Source: Campylobacter pinnipediorum subsp. pinnipediorum
Lineage (GTDB): Bacteria; Campylobacterota; Campylobacteria; Campylobacterales; Campylobacteraceae
Length of the DNA stretch: 64,000 nt
Direction of reading: 5' to 3'
Assembly: GCF_002021925.1 (NCBI RefSeq)
Contig: NZ_CP012546.1
Location: 496,001 to 560,000 of the forward strand
In this document: positions 1-8,873 of the stretch, in pieces
Layout of the letters: every line of letters begins with the position of its first letter
How positions within the stretch are numbered: position 1 is the first letter of the stretch
Made by a program: the position numbers and the translations under genes
Notes under the pieces: model-generated
Database searches by the model: none
Seen by the model: only the letters and a program-made list of their open reading frames with translations
Told to the model about the DNA's origin: nothing

Positions 1-506
1 TTCAAATTTGTGGCGGAGATATTTTAAAGGCTTGCGAGCTTTATATAAAGACATTCCCAGAAGAAAAAATTACGGCCTTGGTTGATTATAATAATGATGT
101 TATAAACGACTCTTTAAAAGCAGCAAGGGAGTTTAAAGATAAAATAGCAGCTGTTAGGGTTGATACCTCTGCAAATTTGATAGATAAGTATTTTTTGGAT
201 AAAGACACGACTGGGTTTGATCCACACGGTGTTTGTAAAGAACTTATTTTTGCACTTAGGAATGCTTTGGATAGCCATGGTTTTAAAGATATAAAGATAG
301 TTGTTAGTTCTGGTTTTACTCCGGAAAAAATTGCTGATTTTGAAAAATTTAATACTCCGGTTGATGTTTATGGTGTTGGAAGTTTTATGACCAAAAACGA
401 TACTTGTGGTTTTACTGGAGATTTGGTTGAGTTAAATGGTAAAAAAGAAGCAAAATTTGGCAGGAAATTTATAGATTCTGATAGACTTAAAATAGTTAAT
501 TTTTAA
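1..506 (+). CDS. pncB: Nicotinate phosphoribosyltransferase, C-terminal part (cut by window edge)
   Basis: The reading frame is already open at base 3 and ends at TAA 504-506, so this is the last ~167 residues of a longer protein whose start lies outside the window. The stretch with VDYNNDV, AVRVDTSANL and VVSSGFTPEKI, followed by VDVYGVGSF, resembles the C-terminal half of the nicotinate phosphoribosyltransferase family. That enzyme joins nicotinate to PRPP to make nicotinate mononucleotide in NAD salvage, in the cytoplasm. The internal TTG at 78 is not a start because the homology continues upstream of it. The gene converges on the minus-strand dicarboxylate transporter, with a shared hairpin between them. 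Confidence 0.8.
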   Translation, partial: QICGGDILKACELYIKTFPEEKITALVDYNNDVINDSLKAAREFKDKIAAVRVDTSANLIDKYFLDKDTTGFDPHGVCKELIFALRNALDSHGFKDIKIVVSSGFTPEKIADFEKFNTPVDVYGVGSFMTKNDTCGFTGDLVELNGKKEAKFGRKFIDSDRLKIVNF

Positions 507-513
507 AATAAAA

Positions 514-547
514 TTTAAACCCTAAGCAAAAAAGCCTAGGGTTTAAA
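514..547. terminator. Bidirectional intrinsic terminator
   Basis: An inverted repeat, TTAAACCCTAaGC / GCcTAGGGTTTAA, with a six-A loop, sits between the convergent pncB and dcuB ends. A/T runs on both sides allow it to work in both directions. There is one mismatch in the stem. Confidence 0.75.
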
Positions 548-550
548 ATA

Positions 551-2218
551 TTATAAATATCCAAACATTGTGGTAAAGATATAACCAAATACACAAGATA
601 CACTAACACCTAAAAGACCAGGTATTATAAAGCTGTGATTGATAACAAATTTGCCTATTTTTGTAGTTCCAGATCTATCAAACTGAATAGCAGCAAGGTC
701 GCTTGGATATGTTGGAAGTATATAATATCCATAGCAAGCAGGAGCAAAAGCTAGGATAATGGCAGGGTTTACATCTATACCAAGTGCTAGTGGCACAAAA
801 GCAACAAGTGCAGCAGCTTGAGAGTTTACAAACTTTGATATAAGAAGCAACATTACAGCATAAGTCCAAGGGTGTTGCATAACAACACTTCCAAGCGCTT
901 GTTTCATCATAGGTGTATGAACAGCAAACATAGTTTCAGCCATCCAAGATATACCAAATACGGCAACAAGTGCTATCATACCAGAGCGGAATATCTCATT
1001 TTTGCTGATTTTACTAGCATCTACTTTTGTAAAAATCACTATTAAAGCACCAGCTAAAAGCATAAAAATTTGAATAACGTGAACCATTCCAAGGGTTGAT
1101 TTTTTGCTTATAGAATCTTTGATGATTATTTTTGCATTATCTATCGTTTCGCTTTTATTGTTTGCTGTTATCATAACAGCATTATCGCTTTCTTTTATGC
1201 TATTTGTGAGTTTGTTATCTTGATAAATCTCAACTTCACTATACGCCATATCTACTTTTGCTTTACTGTTTTTTACATTTTGAACCAGTTTTGTGTCTTT
1301 AAGATTTGCTATTATTTGTCCATCTTTTACATTAAAACTTTTAATTACTTTATTATCCATAGATACTATTTCAACCACTTTTGCTGGGGCGGTTTTGTTC
1401 CAAGATGGTCTTAAATCTTTGTTATAACCAAGCACAGCAACAACAGCTATAGCACCTAAAAATATCCACATTGCAAGCCATTGTGAGCTTGGAAGTTTTT
1501 TGCCAAGTAGAGTTGTAGAATCTCCATAAACATACTCTTTAAACTCTGGATTTTTGATTTTTTCGTTAAACTCAGGATCTTTATCAAGATCTTTTCCTCT
1601 AAACCAGCTAAAAATCCCAACCGCTAAAACACCACAAAGTGTTGATGGTATTGTTATTTTAAGCAAATCTAAATAACCATCAAATCCAGCCAAGTGACTT
1701 TTTGCATTTATCAAAAATGCGGTTAGGGTTACAACAGCAACAGAAACAGGACTTGCAATAATGCCCATTTGAGAAGCTATAGAACTTGCTGCCATTGGTC
1801 TTTCAGGTCTTATGCCGTTTTTAATAGCTATATCGTATATAATAGGAAGCATTGTATAAACAACGTGTCCGGTTCCGCATAAAACTGTTAAAAAGCAAGT
1901 AACAAAAGGTGCAAGTATACTTACATACTTAGGATTTTTTCTTAGTACTTTTTCAGCTATTTGAAGCATAACATCAAGACCGCCACTTGCTTGTAGGGTA
2001 GCACTTGCAACAACAACAGCAAGGATTGTTAGCATAACAGAAATAGATGGCTTTCCAGGTTCTATACCAAAACCAAATACAAGCATTATAAGACCGACAC
2101 CACCTAGCAAGCCAAGCGCTATACCGCCCTTTCTTGCTCCATAAAATAGACAAATTAATACAACTATTAGCTGTATTGTAAATTGAACTCCTTCGTTTAA
2201 GTTCATTAAAAAATCCAT
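551..2218 (-). CDS. dcuB: Anaerobic C4-dicarboxylate transporter, DcuA/DcuB family, with a large extra loop
   Basis: An inner-membrane antiporter for fumarate, succinate, malate or aspartate, typical of fumarate-respiring bacteria. The 555-residue protein has many hydrophobic segments and Dcu-like blocks such as [29 protein letters not shown] near the middle and [20 protein letters not shown] near the C-terminus. The start was set at ATG 2218, with AAGGGG five bases upstream; an upstream in-frame ATG would add 13 residues without a clear ribosome site. A hydrophilic stretch at about residues 265-380, rich in K, D and N, makes it roughly 110 residues longer than E. coli DcuB (446 aa). DcuB rather than DcuA is a guess from overall similarity. 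Confidence 0.85.
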   Translation of the reverse strand: MDFLMNLNEGVQFTIQLIVVLICLFYGARKGGIALGLLGGVGLIMLVFGFGIEPGKPSISVMLTILAVVVASATLQASGGLDVMLQIAEKVLRKNPKYVSILAPFVTCFLTVLCGTGHVVYTMLPIIYDIAIKNGIRPERPMAASSIASQMGIIASPVSVAVVTLTAFLINAKSHLAGFDGYLDLLKITIPSTLCGVLAVGIFSWFRGKDLDKDPEFNEKIKNPEFKEYVYGDSTTLLGKKLPSSQWLAMWIFLGAIAVVAVLGYNKDLRPSWNKTAPAKVVEIVSMDNKVIKSFNVKDGQIIANLKDTKLVQNVKNSKAKVDMAYSEVEIYQDNKLTNSIKESDNAVMITANNKSETIDNAKIIIKDSISKKSTLGMVHVIQIFMLLAGALIVIFTKVDASKISKNEIFRSGMIALVAVFGISWMAETMFAVHTPMMKQALGSVVMQHPWTYAVMLLLISKFVNSQAAALVAFVPLALGIDVNPAIILAFAPACYGYYILPTYPSDLAAIQFDRSGTTKIGKFVINHSFIIPGLLGVSVSCVFGYIFTTMFGYL

Positions 2219-2270
2219 AAGAACCCCTTTAACTAAAATTTTACATAATTTTAACAATTAATTAATAAAA

Positions 2271-2320
2271 TTAACTTTAAATATACTTAAGTATATATAT
2301 AAAATAAAATTTTAAAGTTA
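2271..2320. promoter_or_regulatory. Nested inverted repeats in the dcuB-chuB divergent spacer
   Basis: A perfect 16-bp palindrome (ATATACTTAAGTATAT, 2281-2296) lies inside a wider inverted repeat, TAACTTTAAA (2272-2281) and TTTAAAGTTA (2311-2320). The site is about 55 bp upstream of the dcuB start, where an operator would be expected. The spacer is very AT-rich, so chance symmetry is possible. Confidence 0.4.
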
Positions 2321-2459
2321 TTATTAATAATTATAAAGAATAGTTTAATTAAAATCGTTGATATTTTTTATATTTTTACTACTAAAAATAGTTTTATTAA
2401 TCATAATATAATAATTTCAAATGTAGAATACATTTTTAAAATATTTTTTTGATATAGAT

Positions 2460-2465
2460 TATAAT
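2460..2465 (+). promoter_or_regulatory. Likely -10 box for the heme operon
   Basis: A perfect TATAAT in an AT-rich stretch about 35 bp upstream of the first possible start of the operon. Campylobacter sigma-70 promoters usually lack a clear -35 box, which fits. I looked for a Fur box around it and found only weak, partial similarity. Confidence 0.5.
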
Positions 2466-2498
2466 AATATTTTTGTGAATAATAAAATGGAGTAAAAA

Positions 2499-2576
2499 TT
2501 GTTTGATAAAAAAATACTTTCCCATTATTTGGTAATAATACACAAAAGCACAACAGGATTTTGTTGTGAGTTTTAA
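2499..2576 (+). CDS. Possible 25-residue leader peptide of the heme operon
   Basis: A short frame, TTG at 2499 to TAA at 2574-2576, encodes MFDKKILSHYLVIIHKSTTG then FCCEF. GGAG at 2489-2492 is well placed as a ribosome site. The frame overlaps the GTG start of the permease by 11 bases, so translation of the two could be coupled. The peptide ends with two neighbouring cysteines and has two histidines. I recognise no family; it may be a leader peptide or chance. Confidence 0.3.
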   Translation: MFDKKILSHYLVIIHKSTTGFCCEF

Positions 2577-3552
2577 AAATACATTAATTGCTATTTTGCT
2601 TTTTGTTGGCATAATTGTTTTAGGATTTTTTGCTTTAAGCCTTGGTGGTGCAAATATAGGTTTTGTGGATATTGTTGATTTTGTTTTAGGAAAAAATGAT
2701 AATGAAATCATAAAAACCATCGTATTTGAATTAAGGGCTCCTAGGATTATTATGGCTATTTTGATTGGAATGTTGCTTGCTAGTTCAGGTGTTGTTACTC
2801 AAAGTGTTTTTTTAAACCCATTAGCAGACCCATATATTATAGGTATAGCAGCTAGTGCAATTTTTGGTGCAGTTATCGCATATTTATTAAAACTTGATGG
2901 TTTTTATTATGGTATTTTTGCTTTTATTAGCTCAGCTATATTATCTTTGGTTATTTTTAAATTAGCAAGTCAGGCTAACTCAATAGCTACATTACTTATA
3001 ATAGGCATAGCATTATCATCTTTTCTGGGCGCTTTTACATCTTTTGCAACATATCTTATTGGAGAAGATAGTTTTAAAATAGTATCTTGGTCTATGGGGT
3101 ATTTGGGTGGAGCTACTTGGGATAAGGTTTTGATTATTTGTATTCCGCTCATTTTTTGTGTGATTTATTTTTATATTAAAAGAAATGAATTAAATATACT
3201 TTTAAACGGTGATGATGAGGCAAAAAGTTTAGGCATAGATACAGATAGAGTAAAAAAAATACTTCTTGTTGTATCAGCTTTGGCTGTTAGCTTTTCTGTT
3301 GCTTTTACTGGAATGATAGGTTTTGTTGGACTTATTATACCGCATAGCTTAAGGCTGCTTTTAAAAACATCAAATAATGCGATACTAATACCATTTTCTT
3401 TGCTAGCCGGTGGCTTTTTTGTATTGCTTTGCGATGTTCTTGCAAAAAGCTTATTATCTCCTATAGAAATTCCTATTGGTGTTATTACTGCTTTTTTTGG
3501 AGCACCATTTTTTCTTGTTTTGGCTATCAAATCTCGTAGGAGTATAGCTTGA
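2566..3552 (+). CDS. chuB: FecCD-family ABC permease, probable heme importer
   Basis: Inner-membrane permease of an iron-complex, heme or cobalamin ABC importer, 328 residues, with about ten hydrophobic segments. The family signature is seen in RAPRIIMAILIGMLLASSGV near residues 53-72, in LADPYIIGI, and in the C-terminal GLIIPHSLRLL stretch that docks with the ATPase. The start is GTG at 2566, with CAGGA upstream. The stop overlaps the TTG start of the ATPase gene by four bases. Heme as substrate is inferred from the downstream heme-type radical SAM gene; chuB follows C. jejuni naming. No outer-membrane heme receptor gene is present nearby. Confidence 0.85.
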   Translation: MSFKNTLIAILLFVGIIVLGFFALSLGGANIGFVDIVDFVLGKNDNEIIKTIVFELRAPRIIMAILIGMLLASSGVVTQSVFLNPLADPYIIGIAASAIFGAVIAYLLKLDGFYYGIFAFISSAILSLVIFKLASQANSIATLLIIGIALSSFLGAFTSFATYLIGEDSFKIVSWSMGYLGGATWDKVLIICIPLIFCVIYFYIKRNELNILLNGDDEAKSLGIDTDRVKKILLVVSALAVSFSVAFTGMIGFVGLIIPHSLRLLLKTSNNAILIPFSLLAGGFFVLLCDVLAKSLLSPIEIPIGVITAFFGAPFFLVLAIKSRRSIA

Positions 3553-4322
3553 AGATAGATGTAAAAAATTTAAGCTTTGGCTATGGTAATAAACAGATTT
3601 TGAAAAATATAGATTTTTCTGTAAGTAGTGGTGATTTTTTAGGTGTTTTGGGTGCAAATGGAAGTGGAAAATCAACTTTACTAAAAAATATTTCAGGCTT
3701 ATTGAGTTCAAATCATAATAGTATATATTTTGATAATACACCAATAGAAAGTTATTCTAAAAAGCAGTTATCAAGAATTATAGGATTTGTTCCACAAAAA
3801 AGTTTTTTAAGTGCGCCTTTCTTGGTTAAAGAGGTCGTTCTTATGGGACGTTTTGCACATATGAAAAATGCTTTTAGCGGTTATAGTAAAGAGGATTATA
3901 TAAAAGTTGATGAAATATTAGAACTTTTGGGAATTTCTGATTTTAAAAATAGAGATACAAGTTCTTTAAGTGGTGGTGAGTTTTCAAAGGTTTTGATAGC
4001 TAGAGCTTTGGTAGGAGAGCCAAAAATCTTACTTCTTGATGAGCCAACTTCGGCTTTAGACCTTAACTATGCTGTTGAAATGATGAAAATTTGTAAAAAA
4101 CTTAATGATGAGTTGGGTCTTATAAGTATAGCTGTCATTCATGATTTAAATTTAGCTTCCATGTTTTGCAATAGACTTATTATGTTAAAAAAAGGAAATT
4201 TAGTGTATAGTGGCACATCAAAAGAGTTATATACGACTGAAATTTTAAAAGATGTTTATGATTTAAAATGTGATATTTTAGAATACAAAAGCAATCCTTT
4301 AGTGGTTGCAATAAAGGAGTAA
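3549..4322 (+). CDS. chuC: FecE-type ABC transporter ATPase, probable heme importer
   Basis: Cytoplasmic ATPase partner of the permease, 257 residues. Visible motifs in order: Walker A GANGSGKST near residue 36, Q-loop FVPQ, signature LSGGE, Walker B ILLLDEPTSALDL, and the switch histidine in AVIHDLN. All catalytic elements are intact. The start is TTG at 3549, overlapping the end of the permease gene, which implies translational coupling. The closest functional class is the FecE/BtuD group of iron-complex and cobalamin importers. Confidence 0.88.
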   Translation: MKIDVKNLSFGYGNKQILKNIDFSVSSGDFLGVLGANGSGKSTLLKNISGLLSSNHNSIYFDNTPIESYSKKQLSRIIGFVPQKSFLSAPFLVKEVVLMGRFAHMKNAFSGYSKEDYIKVDEILELLGISDFKNRDTSSLSGGEFSKVLIARALVGEPKILLLDEPTSALDLNYAVEMMKICKKLNDELGLISIAVIHDLNLASMFCNRLIMLKKGNLVYSGTSKELYTTEILKDVYDLKCDILEYKSNPLVVAIKE

Positions 4323-4325
4323 ATA

Positions 4326-5123
4326 GTGAAGAAAATTATTTTAAGTTTGGCTATTTGTGCTAGTCTTTTAGGGGCTAAAAAGCTAGTTATTTTAGAGCCT
4401 AGTGTAGTTGAGATGATGTATATGCTTGATTCAGAATCTGATATAGCAGCTATATCAAAATTAACCATGTCTAAAATTTGGCCTGCTGAAAAAACAGAAA
4501 AACTTCCAAATGTTGGTACTTATTCAAAACCAAATATAGAAAAAATTATAGAGATAAAACCTGATTTGGTTGTAACTGGTTTTCACGCTGAAAATATAAA
4601 AGATGAGCTTAGTAAGTTTAATATAGATGTTTTGGGTCTAAAAAGTGATAGTTTAGATGATATTTATAATAACGTCTTAAAAATAGGTGAAATTTTAGAT
4701 AAAAATGAAAAAGCAAAACAATTGGTGAACGACATAAAAGAGTCTATTAATAAGTTTTCAAATTCCGAGTTTAAAGGCAAAAAAGTAGCGGTTTTATTTT
4801 CTTCAAACCCAATAATGGCATTTAATAATAAGTCTTTAGTTGGAGATATTTTTTCAAAATTTGGTTTTGTAAATATAGCTGATGGGTTAAGTGGGCAGAC
4901 ACCTATTATATCTAGTGAGGTTTTGCTTGCTAAAAATCCTGATTTTATAATAGTAGTAGGTGGTATGGGTTCAAAAGAGGATATACTTTCAAGTAATGAA
5001 ACATTAAAAACTATAAATGCTGTAAAAAATGATAAGGTTATCACTATACCTTCTTCGCTTTTATTAAGAGGAACACCTAGAATAAAAGAAAACATGAGTG
5101 AAATTTTTGAAATGTTAAAATAA
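4326..5123 (+). CDS. chuD: Periplasmic substrate-binding protein, probable heme importer
   Basis: A periplasmic binding protein of the cluster with two Rossmann-like lobes joined by a helix, 265 residues. The N-terminus (KKIILSLAICASLLG) is a short signal peptide. The family pattern shows in KPNIEKIIEIKPDLVV, which matches the conserved first-lobe stretch, and in the second-lobe GLSGQTPIISSEVLL region. The start is GTG at 4326, three bases after the ATPase stop. It delivers the ligand, probably heme, to the permease. The ligand itself cannot be read from the sequence. Confidence 0.85.
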   Translation: MKKIILSLAICASLLGAKKLVILEPSVVEMMYMLDSESDIAAISKLTMSKIWPAEKTEKLPNVGTYSKPNIEKIIEIKPDLVVTGFHAENIKDELSKFNIDVLGLKSDSLDDIYNNVLKIGEILDKNEKAKQLVNDIKESINKFSNSEFKGKKVAVLFSSNPIMAFNNKSLVGDIFSKFGFVNIADGLSGQTPIISSEVLLAKNPDFIIVVGGMGSKEDILSSNETLKTINAVKNDKVITIPSSLLLRGTPRIKENMSEIFEMLK

Positions 5124-5159
5124 TATAGTTAGATTTTTAAACAATTTGGAGGTATTTAA

Positions 5160-6380
5160 ATGTTTGAAAAAAGAATAAAAAGTCATCATTCTGGACATCC
5201 AAAGCGTTCTAAATATTCAGATGAAGATGAATTATTTGAGTTTTTAGACACCAATTTTCCGAAACAAAAAGATGGTGTTTTGTATTTTCACACCCCTTTT
5301 TGCGATAATATTTGCTCTTTTTGTTCAATGAATCGTTCTCGGATAGAAGATGAACTTGATGAATATTGTAAATATATTTTAGAACAGATTGATTTATATG
5401 CTAAATTTGCATATATAAGGGGAAAAGTTTTTGAGAGTGTTTATTTTGGTGGCGGCACACCCACTATATTTAAAGAAAGACATTTGGAAAAAATACTTAG
5501 TGCTATAAATGATAAATTTAATCTATCTAACACATGCGAGTTTAATTTTGAAAGCACATTGCATAATTTAAATTTATCAAAGTTAAAATTGATGCAAGAT
5601 TTTGGTGTTAATCGTTTTAGTATAGGTATTCAGACATTTTCTCAAAGAGGAAGAGAGCTTTTAAATAGGGTTCATACAAAAGAAGCCGCCATATCTCATC
5701 TTGAGAAAATAAGAGCAAATTTTGATAAATTATTATGTGCGGATATTATTTATAATTATCCAGACCAGACAGAGCAAGAAGTAAGAGAAGATGCTAAAAT
5801 TTTAAAAAATATAGGCATAGATAGCTCTAGTTTTTACTCTCTTATATTTTTTGAGGGGTCTGAGTTTGCAAAAACACATACAGAAGATTATTATGATTTG
5901 CAAACAGATAAGATGCTTCATAATGCTTTTGTTGATGAGATGTTTAAGGGCGGGGATTATGAGTTTTTGGAGCTTACTAAGATAAATAAAAAAGATAGGG
6001 ATTCTTATAAATATATAAAGCTTACCCACTTAGGAGTTGATATTTTACCACTTGGTATAGGTGCTGGTGGTAAACTTGATGATTTTGGAATTTTTAATAT
6101 GAAAAAGAATCTTAAGATGGTTGGAATTTTGCCACAGCAAGAGATAAATTATAGAAATTTTACGGCTTTGTTTCAATATCCGAAAGTTAAATTTGATGAT
6201 CTGAAAAAATATATAAGTGAAGATGGATTTTTAGAACTTTTAAATTTTTTCAAAAAATGTGAAGAAAATAAGCTTTTAAATATTAGTGAAAATGGATATG
6301 AGTTAAATGTTGATGGTGTTTTTTGGGGAAATACCATTTCCGAAGAAGTATCAAAAATTATACAAAAGGAATTTGAATGA
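5160..6380 (+). CDS. chuW: ChuW/HutW-type radical SAM enzyme for oxygen-independent heme breakdown
   Basis: A 406-residue radical SAM enzyme related to HemN/HemW. The 4Fe-4S motif is CxxxCxxC at Cys48, Cys52 and Cys55, followed by the SAM-binding YFGGGTPT near residue 95. The family is known (TIGR04107, ChuW/HutW; HmuW in Fusobacterium) to open the heme ring without oxygen by methyl transfer, releasing iron and a linear tetrapyrrole. Placement directly after an iron-complex importer and overlapping a flavodoxin gene supports this over a coproporphyrinogen dehydrogenase role. A GGAGG ribosome site precedes ATG 5160. HemW or HemN-like function remains a weaker alternative. Confidence 0.78.
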   Translation: MFEKRIKSHHSGHPKRSKYSDEDELFEFLDTNFPKQKDGVLYFHTPFCDNICSFCSMNRSRIEDELDEYCKYILEQIDLYAKFAYIRGKVFESVYFGGGTPTIFKERHLEKILSAINDKFNLSNTCEFNFESTLHNLNLSKLKLMQDFGVNRFSIGIQTFSQRGRELLNRVHTKEAAISHLEKIRANFDKLLCADIIYNYPDQTEQEVREDAKILKNIGIDSSSFYSLIFFEGSEFAKTHTEDYYDLQTDKMLHNAFVDEMFKGGDYEFLELTKINKKDRDSYKYIKLTHLGVDILPLGIGAGGKLDDFGIFNMKKNLKMVGILPQQEINYRNFTALFQYPKVKFDDLKKYISEDGFLELLNFFKKCEENKLLNISENGYELNVDGVFWGNTISEEVSKIIQKEFE

Positions 6381-6889
6381 AAAAGATAGTTGTTTACTCA
6401 TCTTTAACCGGAAATACAAAAAAAATAGGCGAAGCCATAGCTTCTAAAATAGGCTGTAGCGCATTTAGTTTTGAAGATAAAAGTGTTGCTGATTTAAGCG
6501 AGTATGATTTTATTGCGGTTGGATACTATATAGATAAAGGTGGTCCAGATGCTCACTTTAAAAGATATATCAAAGAAAAAGTAAAAAATAAAAAAGTTGG
6601 GTTGTTTATAACACTAGGTGCAGAACCAGATGGAAACCATGGTATTGAAATGCTTGAAAATGGTGTTAAAATACTTGAGCAAAATGGTAATGAAGTTTTA
6701 AGAAAATTTATTTGCCAAGGTGCTATTGATCCAAAAATGATTCAAGAAATGATAGATATGGCTGAAAGACTAGGGGATAAAACAATGCATCCTATTACAG
6801 AAGAGAGAAAAGCTAGATGGGCTGCTGCATCAACTCATCCTGATGAAAATGATATAGAAAATGCAAAAAAAGCTTTTGAGGGAATTTGA
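6377..6889 (+). CDS. Flavodoxin-family protein, likely partner of the heme-degrading enzyme
   Basis: A 170-residue flavodoxin-like protein. The N-terminal YSSLTGNTKKIGEAIA is the FMN-phosphate loop (T/SxTGNT type). The body lacks the long loop of long-chain flavodoxins, and the C-terminal ~35 residues (HPITEERKARWAAASTHP) are a conserved tail of the family. ATGA overlap with chuW points to co-translation. In Fusobacterium nucleatum the flavodoxin HmuF sits beside HmuW and acts in anaerobic heme breakdown or reduction of its product; by analogy this protein could supply electrons or reduce the tetrapyrrole. That role is inference. Confidence 0.75.
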   Translation: MKKIVVYSSLTGNTKKIGEAIASKIGCSAFSFEDKSVADLSEYDFIAVGYYIDKGGPDAHFKRYIKEKVKNKKVGLFITLGAEPDGNHGIEMLENGVKILEQNGNEVLRKFICQGAIDPKMIQEMIDMAERLGDKTMHPITEERKARWAAASTHPDENDIENAKKAFEGI

Positions 6890-6917
6890 TTTTATCTTAA
6901 TTTTATAATATTTTAAG

Positions 6918-7020
6918 TATAATCCAAGCCTTATTTCACACACACCAATCCTTGATTTGGTTGCAAATTAGTTTTTGTTGATGGGTGTGGAGGTAAAACT
7001 AAATTTAAGGAGACCTAATT
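6918..7020 (+). promoter_or_regulatory. rpsB promoter and structured leader
   Basis: TATAAT at 6918-6923 is a clear -10 box, giving a transcript start near 6930. The leader can fold: CACACC (6941-6946) pairs with GGTGTG (6984-6989), extended by three more pairs after one mismatch, and a competing small hairpin forms from CCAATC and GATTTGG (6945-6960). Such a leader would suit autoregulation by protein S2, as known in gamma-proteobacteria. GGAG upstream of ATG 7021 is the ribosome site. Confidence 0.55.
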
Positions 7021-7809
7021 ATGGTAACTATGAGAGATTTATTAGAATGTGGTGTTCACTTCGGACATCAAACACGCAGATGGAATCCAAAAATGAAAAA
7101 ATACATTTTTGGTGAAAGAAAAGGTATCTATATAATAGATTTACAAAAAACTATTCGTTATTTTAGATATACATACAATATAGTTCGTGATGCAGCTGCT
7201 GAAGGAAAAACTATACTTTTTGTTGGAACAAAAAAACAAGCCGTTGAAGCTATAAAAGAGTATGCACAAAAATGTGGTATGCCTTATGTAAACCATCGTT
7301 GGTTAGGTGGAATGATGACAAACTTTGGAACTATTCGCCAGTCAATTAGAAAACTAGAAGTTATAGAAACTATGGAAGAAGATGGTTCTATAAATTTATT
7401 AACAAAAAAAGAAGCTCTTATGCTTCGTAGAAAAAAAGAGAAGCTTTTGGCAACACTTGGCGGTATCAGAGATATGAAAAATCTTCCTGATATGATATTT
7501 GTTGTTGATACAGTTAAAGAGAAAATAGCTGTTCAAGAAGCTAATCGTTTAAAACTTCCAGTTGTTGCTCCTATTGATACAAACTGCGATCCAGATGTTG
7601 TTGATTATCCAATCCCTGGAAATGATGATGCTATTCGTTCAGTTCAACTTTTCTGCCAAGAGATGGCTGAGGCTATTATAGAAGGAAAATCTTTATTAGA
7701 GCAAGATAGCGATATAAGCGAAGAAAAACAAGCTGTTACAGAAGATGAGAAAAAAGAAGTTGTAGCTGAGGCTATGAGCGAAGAAGATTTTGGCGGTGAG
7801 GAAGAATAA
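7021..7809 (+). CDS. rpsB: 30S ribosomal protein S2
   Basis: Protein S2 of the small ribosomal subunit, 262 residues. The family hallmarks are [17 protein letters not shown] at the N-terminus, [17 protein letters not shown] and the [11 protein letters not shown] stretch. The C-terminal ~35 residues are strongly acidic (ends FGGEEE) and longer than in E. coli. The gene is the first of a ribosomal/translation unit with tsf, which starts within its stop codon (TAATG). The structured leader upstream suggests feedback control. Confidence 0.97.
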   Translation: MVTMRDLLECGVHFGHQTRRWNPKMKKYIFGERKGIYIIDLQKTIRYFRYTYNIVRDAAAEGKTILFVGTKKQAVEAIKEYAQKCGMPYVNHRWLGGMMTNFGTIRQSIRKLEVIETMEEDGSINLLTKKEALMLRRKKEKLLATLGGIRDMKNLPDMIFVVDTVKEKIAVQEANRLKLPVVAPIDTNCDPDVVDYPIPGNDDAIRSVQLFCQEMAEAIIEGKSLLEQDSDISEEKQAVTEDEKKEVVAEAMSEEDFGGEEE

Positions 7810-8873
7810 TGGAAATTACAGCACAAATGGTTAAAGAGCTCCGTGAAAGTACCGGAGCTGGCATGATGGATTGTAAAAAAGCATTATCTGAAGCTGGCGG
7901 TGATATGCAAAAAGCTATAGATTTGCTAAGAGAAAAAGGATTAGGACAAGCTGCTAAGAAAGCTGACAGACTTGCTAGTGAAGGTCTTGTTAGTGTTGAA
8001 GTATCTGCTGATAGCAAAAAAGCTACTATTACAGAGATAAACTCTGAAACAGACTTTGTTGCTAAAAATGCTCAATTCCAAGCTTTAACAAAAGATACAA
8101 CATTACATATACAAGCAAATAATATAAAAGATGTTGAGTCTTTAAATATAAGTAGTATAAACGGTACTAAATTTGAAGATTATTTCAAAAGCCAAATTGC
8201 TACAATAGGTGAAAATTTGGTTGTTAGACGTTTTGAGACTATCGAAACAGATGAAAATGGTGTTGTCAATGGTTATGTTCACTCAAATGGACGTGTTGGT
8301 GTTTTAATCGGTGCAGTTTGTGAGAGTAAAGAGATCGCTGATAAAGCTGGTGAATTTATAAGAAATTTATGTATGCATGCTGCAGCTATGAAACCTAGTG
8401 TAATAAGCTATAAAGATTTAGATCCAGAATTTGTAGAAAAAGAGTATATTGCATTAAAAGCTGAACTTGAAAAAGACAATGAAGAGCTAAAAAGACTTGG
8501 TAAAACATTGCATCATATACCTTCATATGCAAGTCGTATTCAAATAACTGATGATGTTTTGGCAAAAGCTGAAGCTGCAATCAAAGAAGAATTAAAAGCA
8601 GAGGGTAAACCTGAAAAAATTTGGGATAAAATTTTACCTGGTAAAGTTGAAAGATTTTTCGCTGATAACACAGTTTTAGATCAACGCTTAACACTTTTAG
8701 GCCAATTTTATGTAATGGATGACAAAAAGACAATAGAGCAAGTTATAGCTGAAAAAAGTAAAGAACTAGGTGGAAAAATCGAGATAGTAAAATATGTTAG
8801 ATTTGAACTTGGTGAAGGACTTGAAAAGAAAAATGAAGATTTTGCAGCTGAAGTAGCAGCTCAAATCGGCTAA
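7809..8873 (+). CDS. tsf: Translation elongation factor Ts
   Basis: EF-Ts, the nucleotide exchange factor that releases GDP from EF-Tu, 354 residues. The N-terminal UBA-like domain reads VKELRESTGAGMMDCKKAL, followed by the NSETDFVAKN motif at the start of the core that contacts EF-Tu. It is longer than the E. coli protein (283 aa), with an added helical region between about residues 195 and 270. The ATG overlaps the rpsB stop by one base, and its own stop is shared with the ABC ATPase start. Confidence 0.96.
   Translation: MEITAQMVKELRESTGAGMMDCKKALSEAGGDMQKAIDLLREKGLGQAAKKADRLASEGLVSVEVSADSKKATITEINSETDFVAKNAQFQALTKDTTLHIQANNIKDVESLNISSINGTKFEDYFKSQIATIGENLVVRRFETIETDENGVVNGYVHSNGRVGVLIGAVCESKEIADKAGEFIRNLCMHAAAMKPSVISYKDLDPEFVEKEYIALKAELEKDNEELKRLGKTLHHIPSYASRIQITDDVLAKAEAAIKEELKAEGKPEKIWDKILPGKVERFFADNTVLDQRLTLLGQFYVMDDKKTIEQVIAEKSKELGGKIEIVKYVRFELGEGLEKKNEDFAAEVAAQIG

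Noticed and set aside
2440-2500. A Fur box in front of the heme operon
   Set aside because: Only partial AT-rich similarity to the Fur consensus, no better than other spacers in this sequence.
2970-3744. Minus-strand frames of 60-119 codons within the heme importer genes
   Set aside because: The plus-strand permease and ATPase have full family motifs; the other frames do not.
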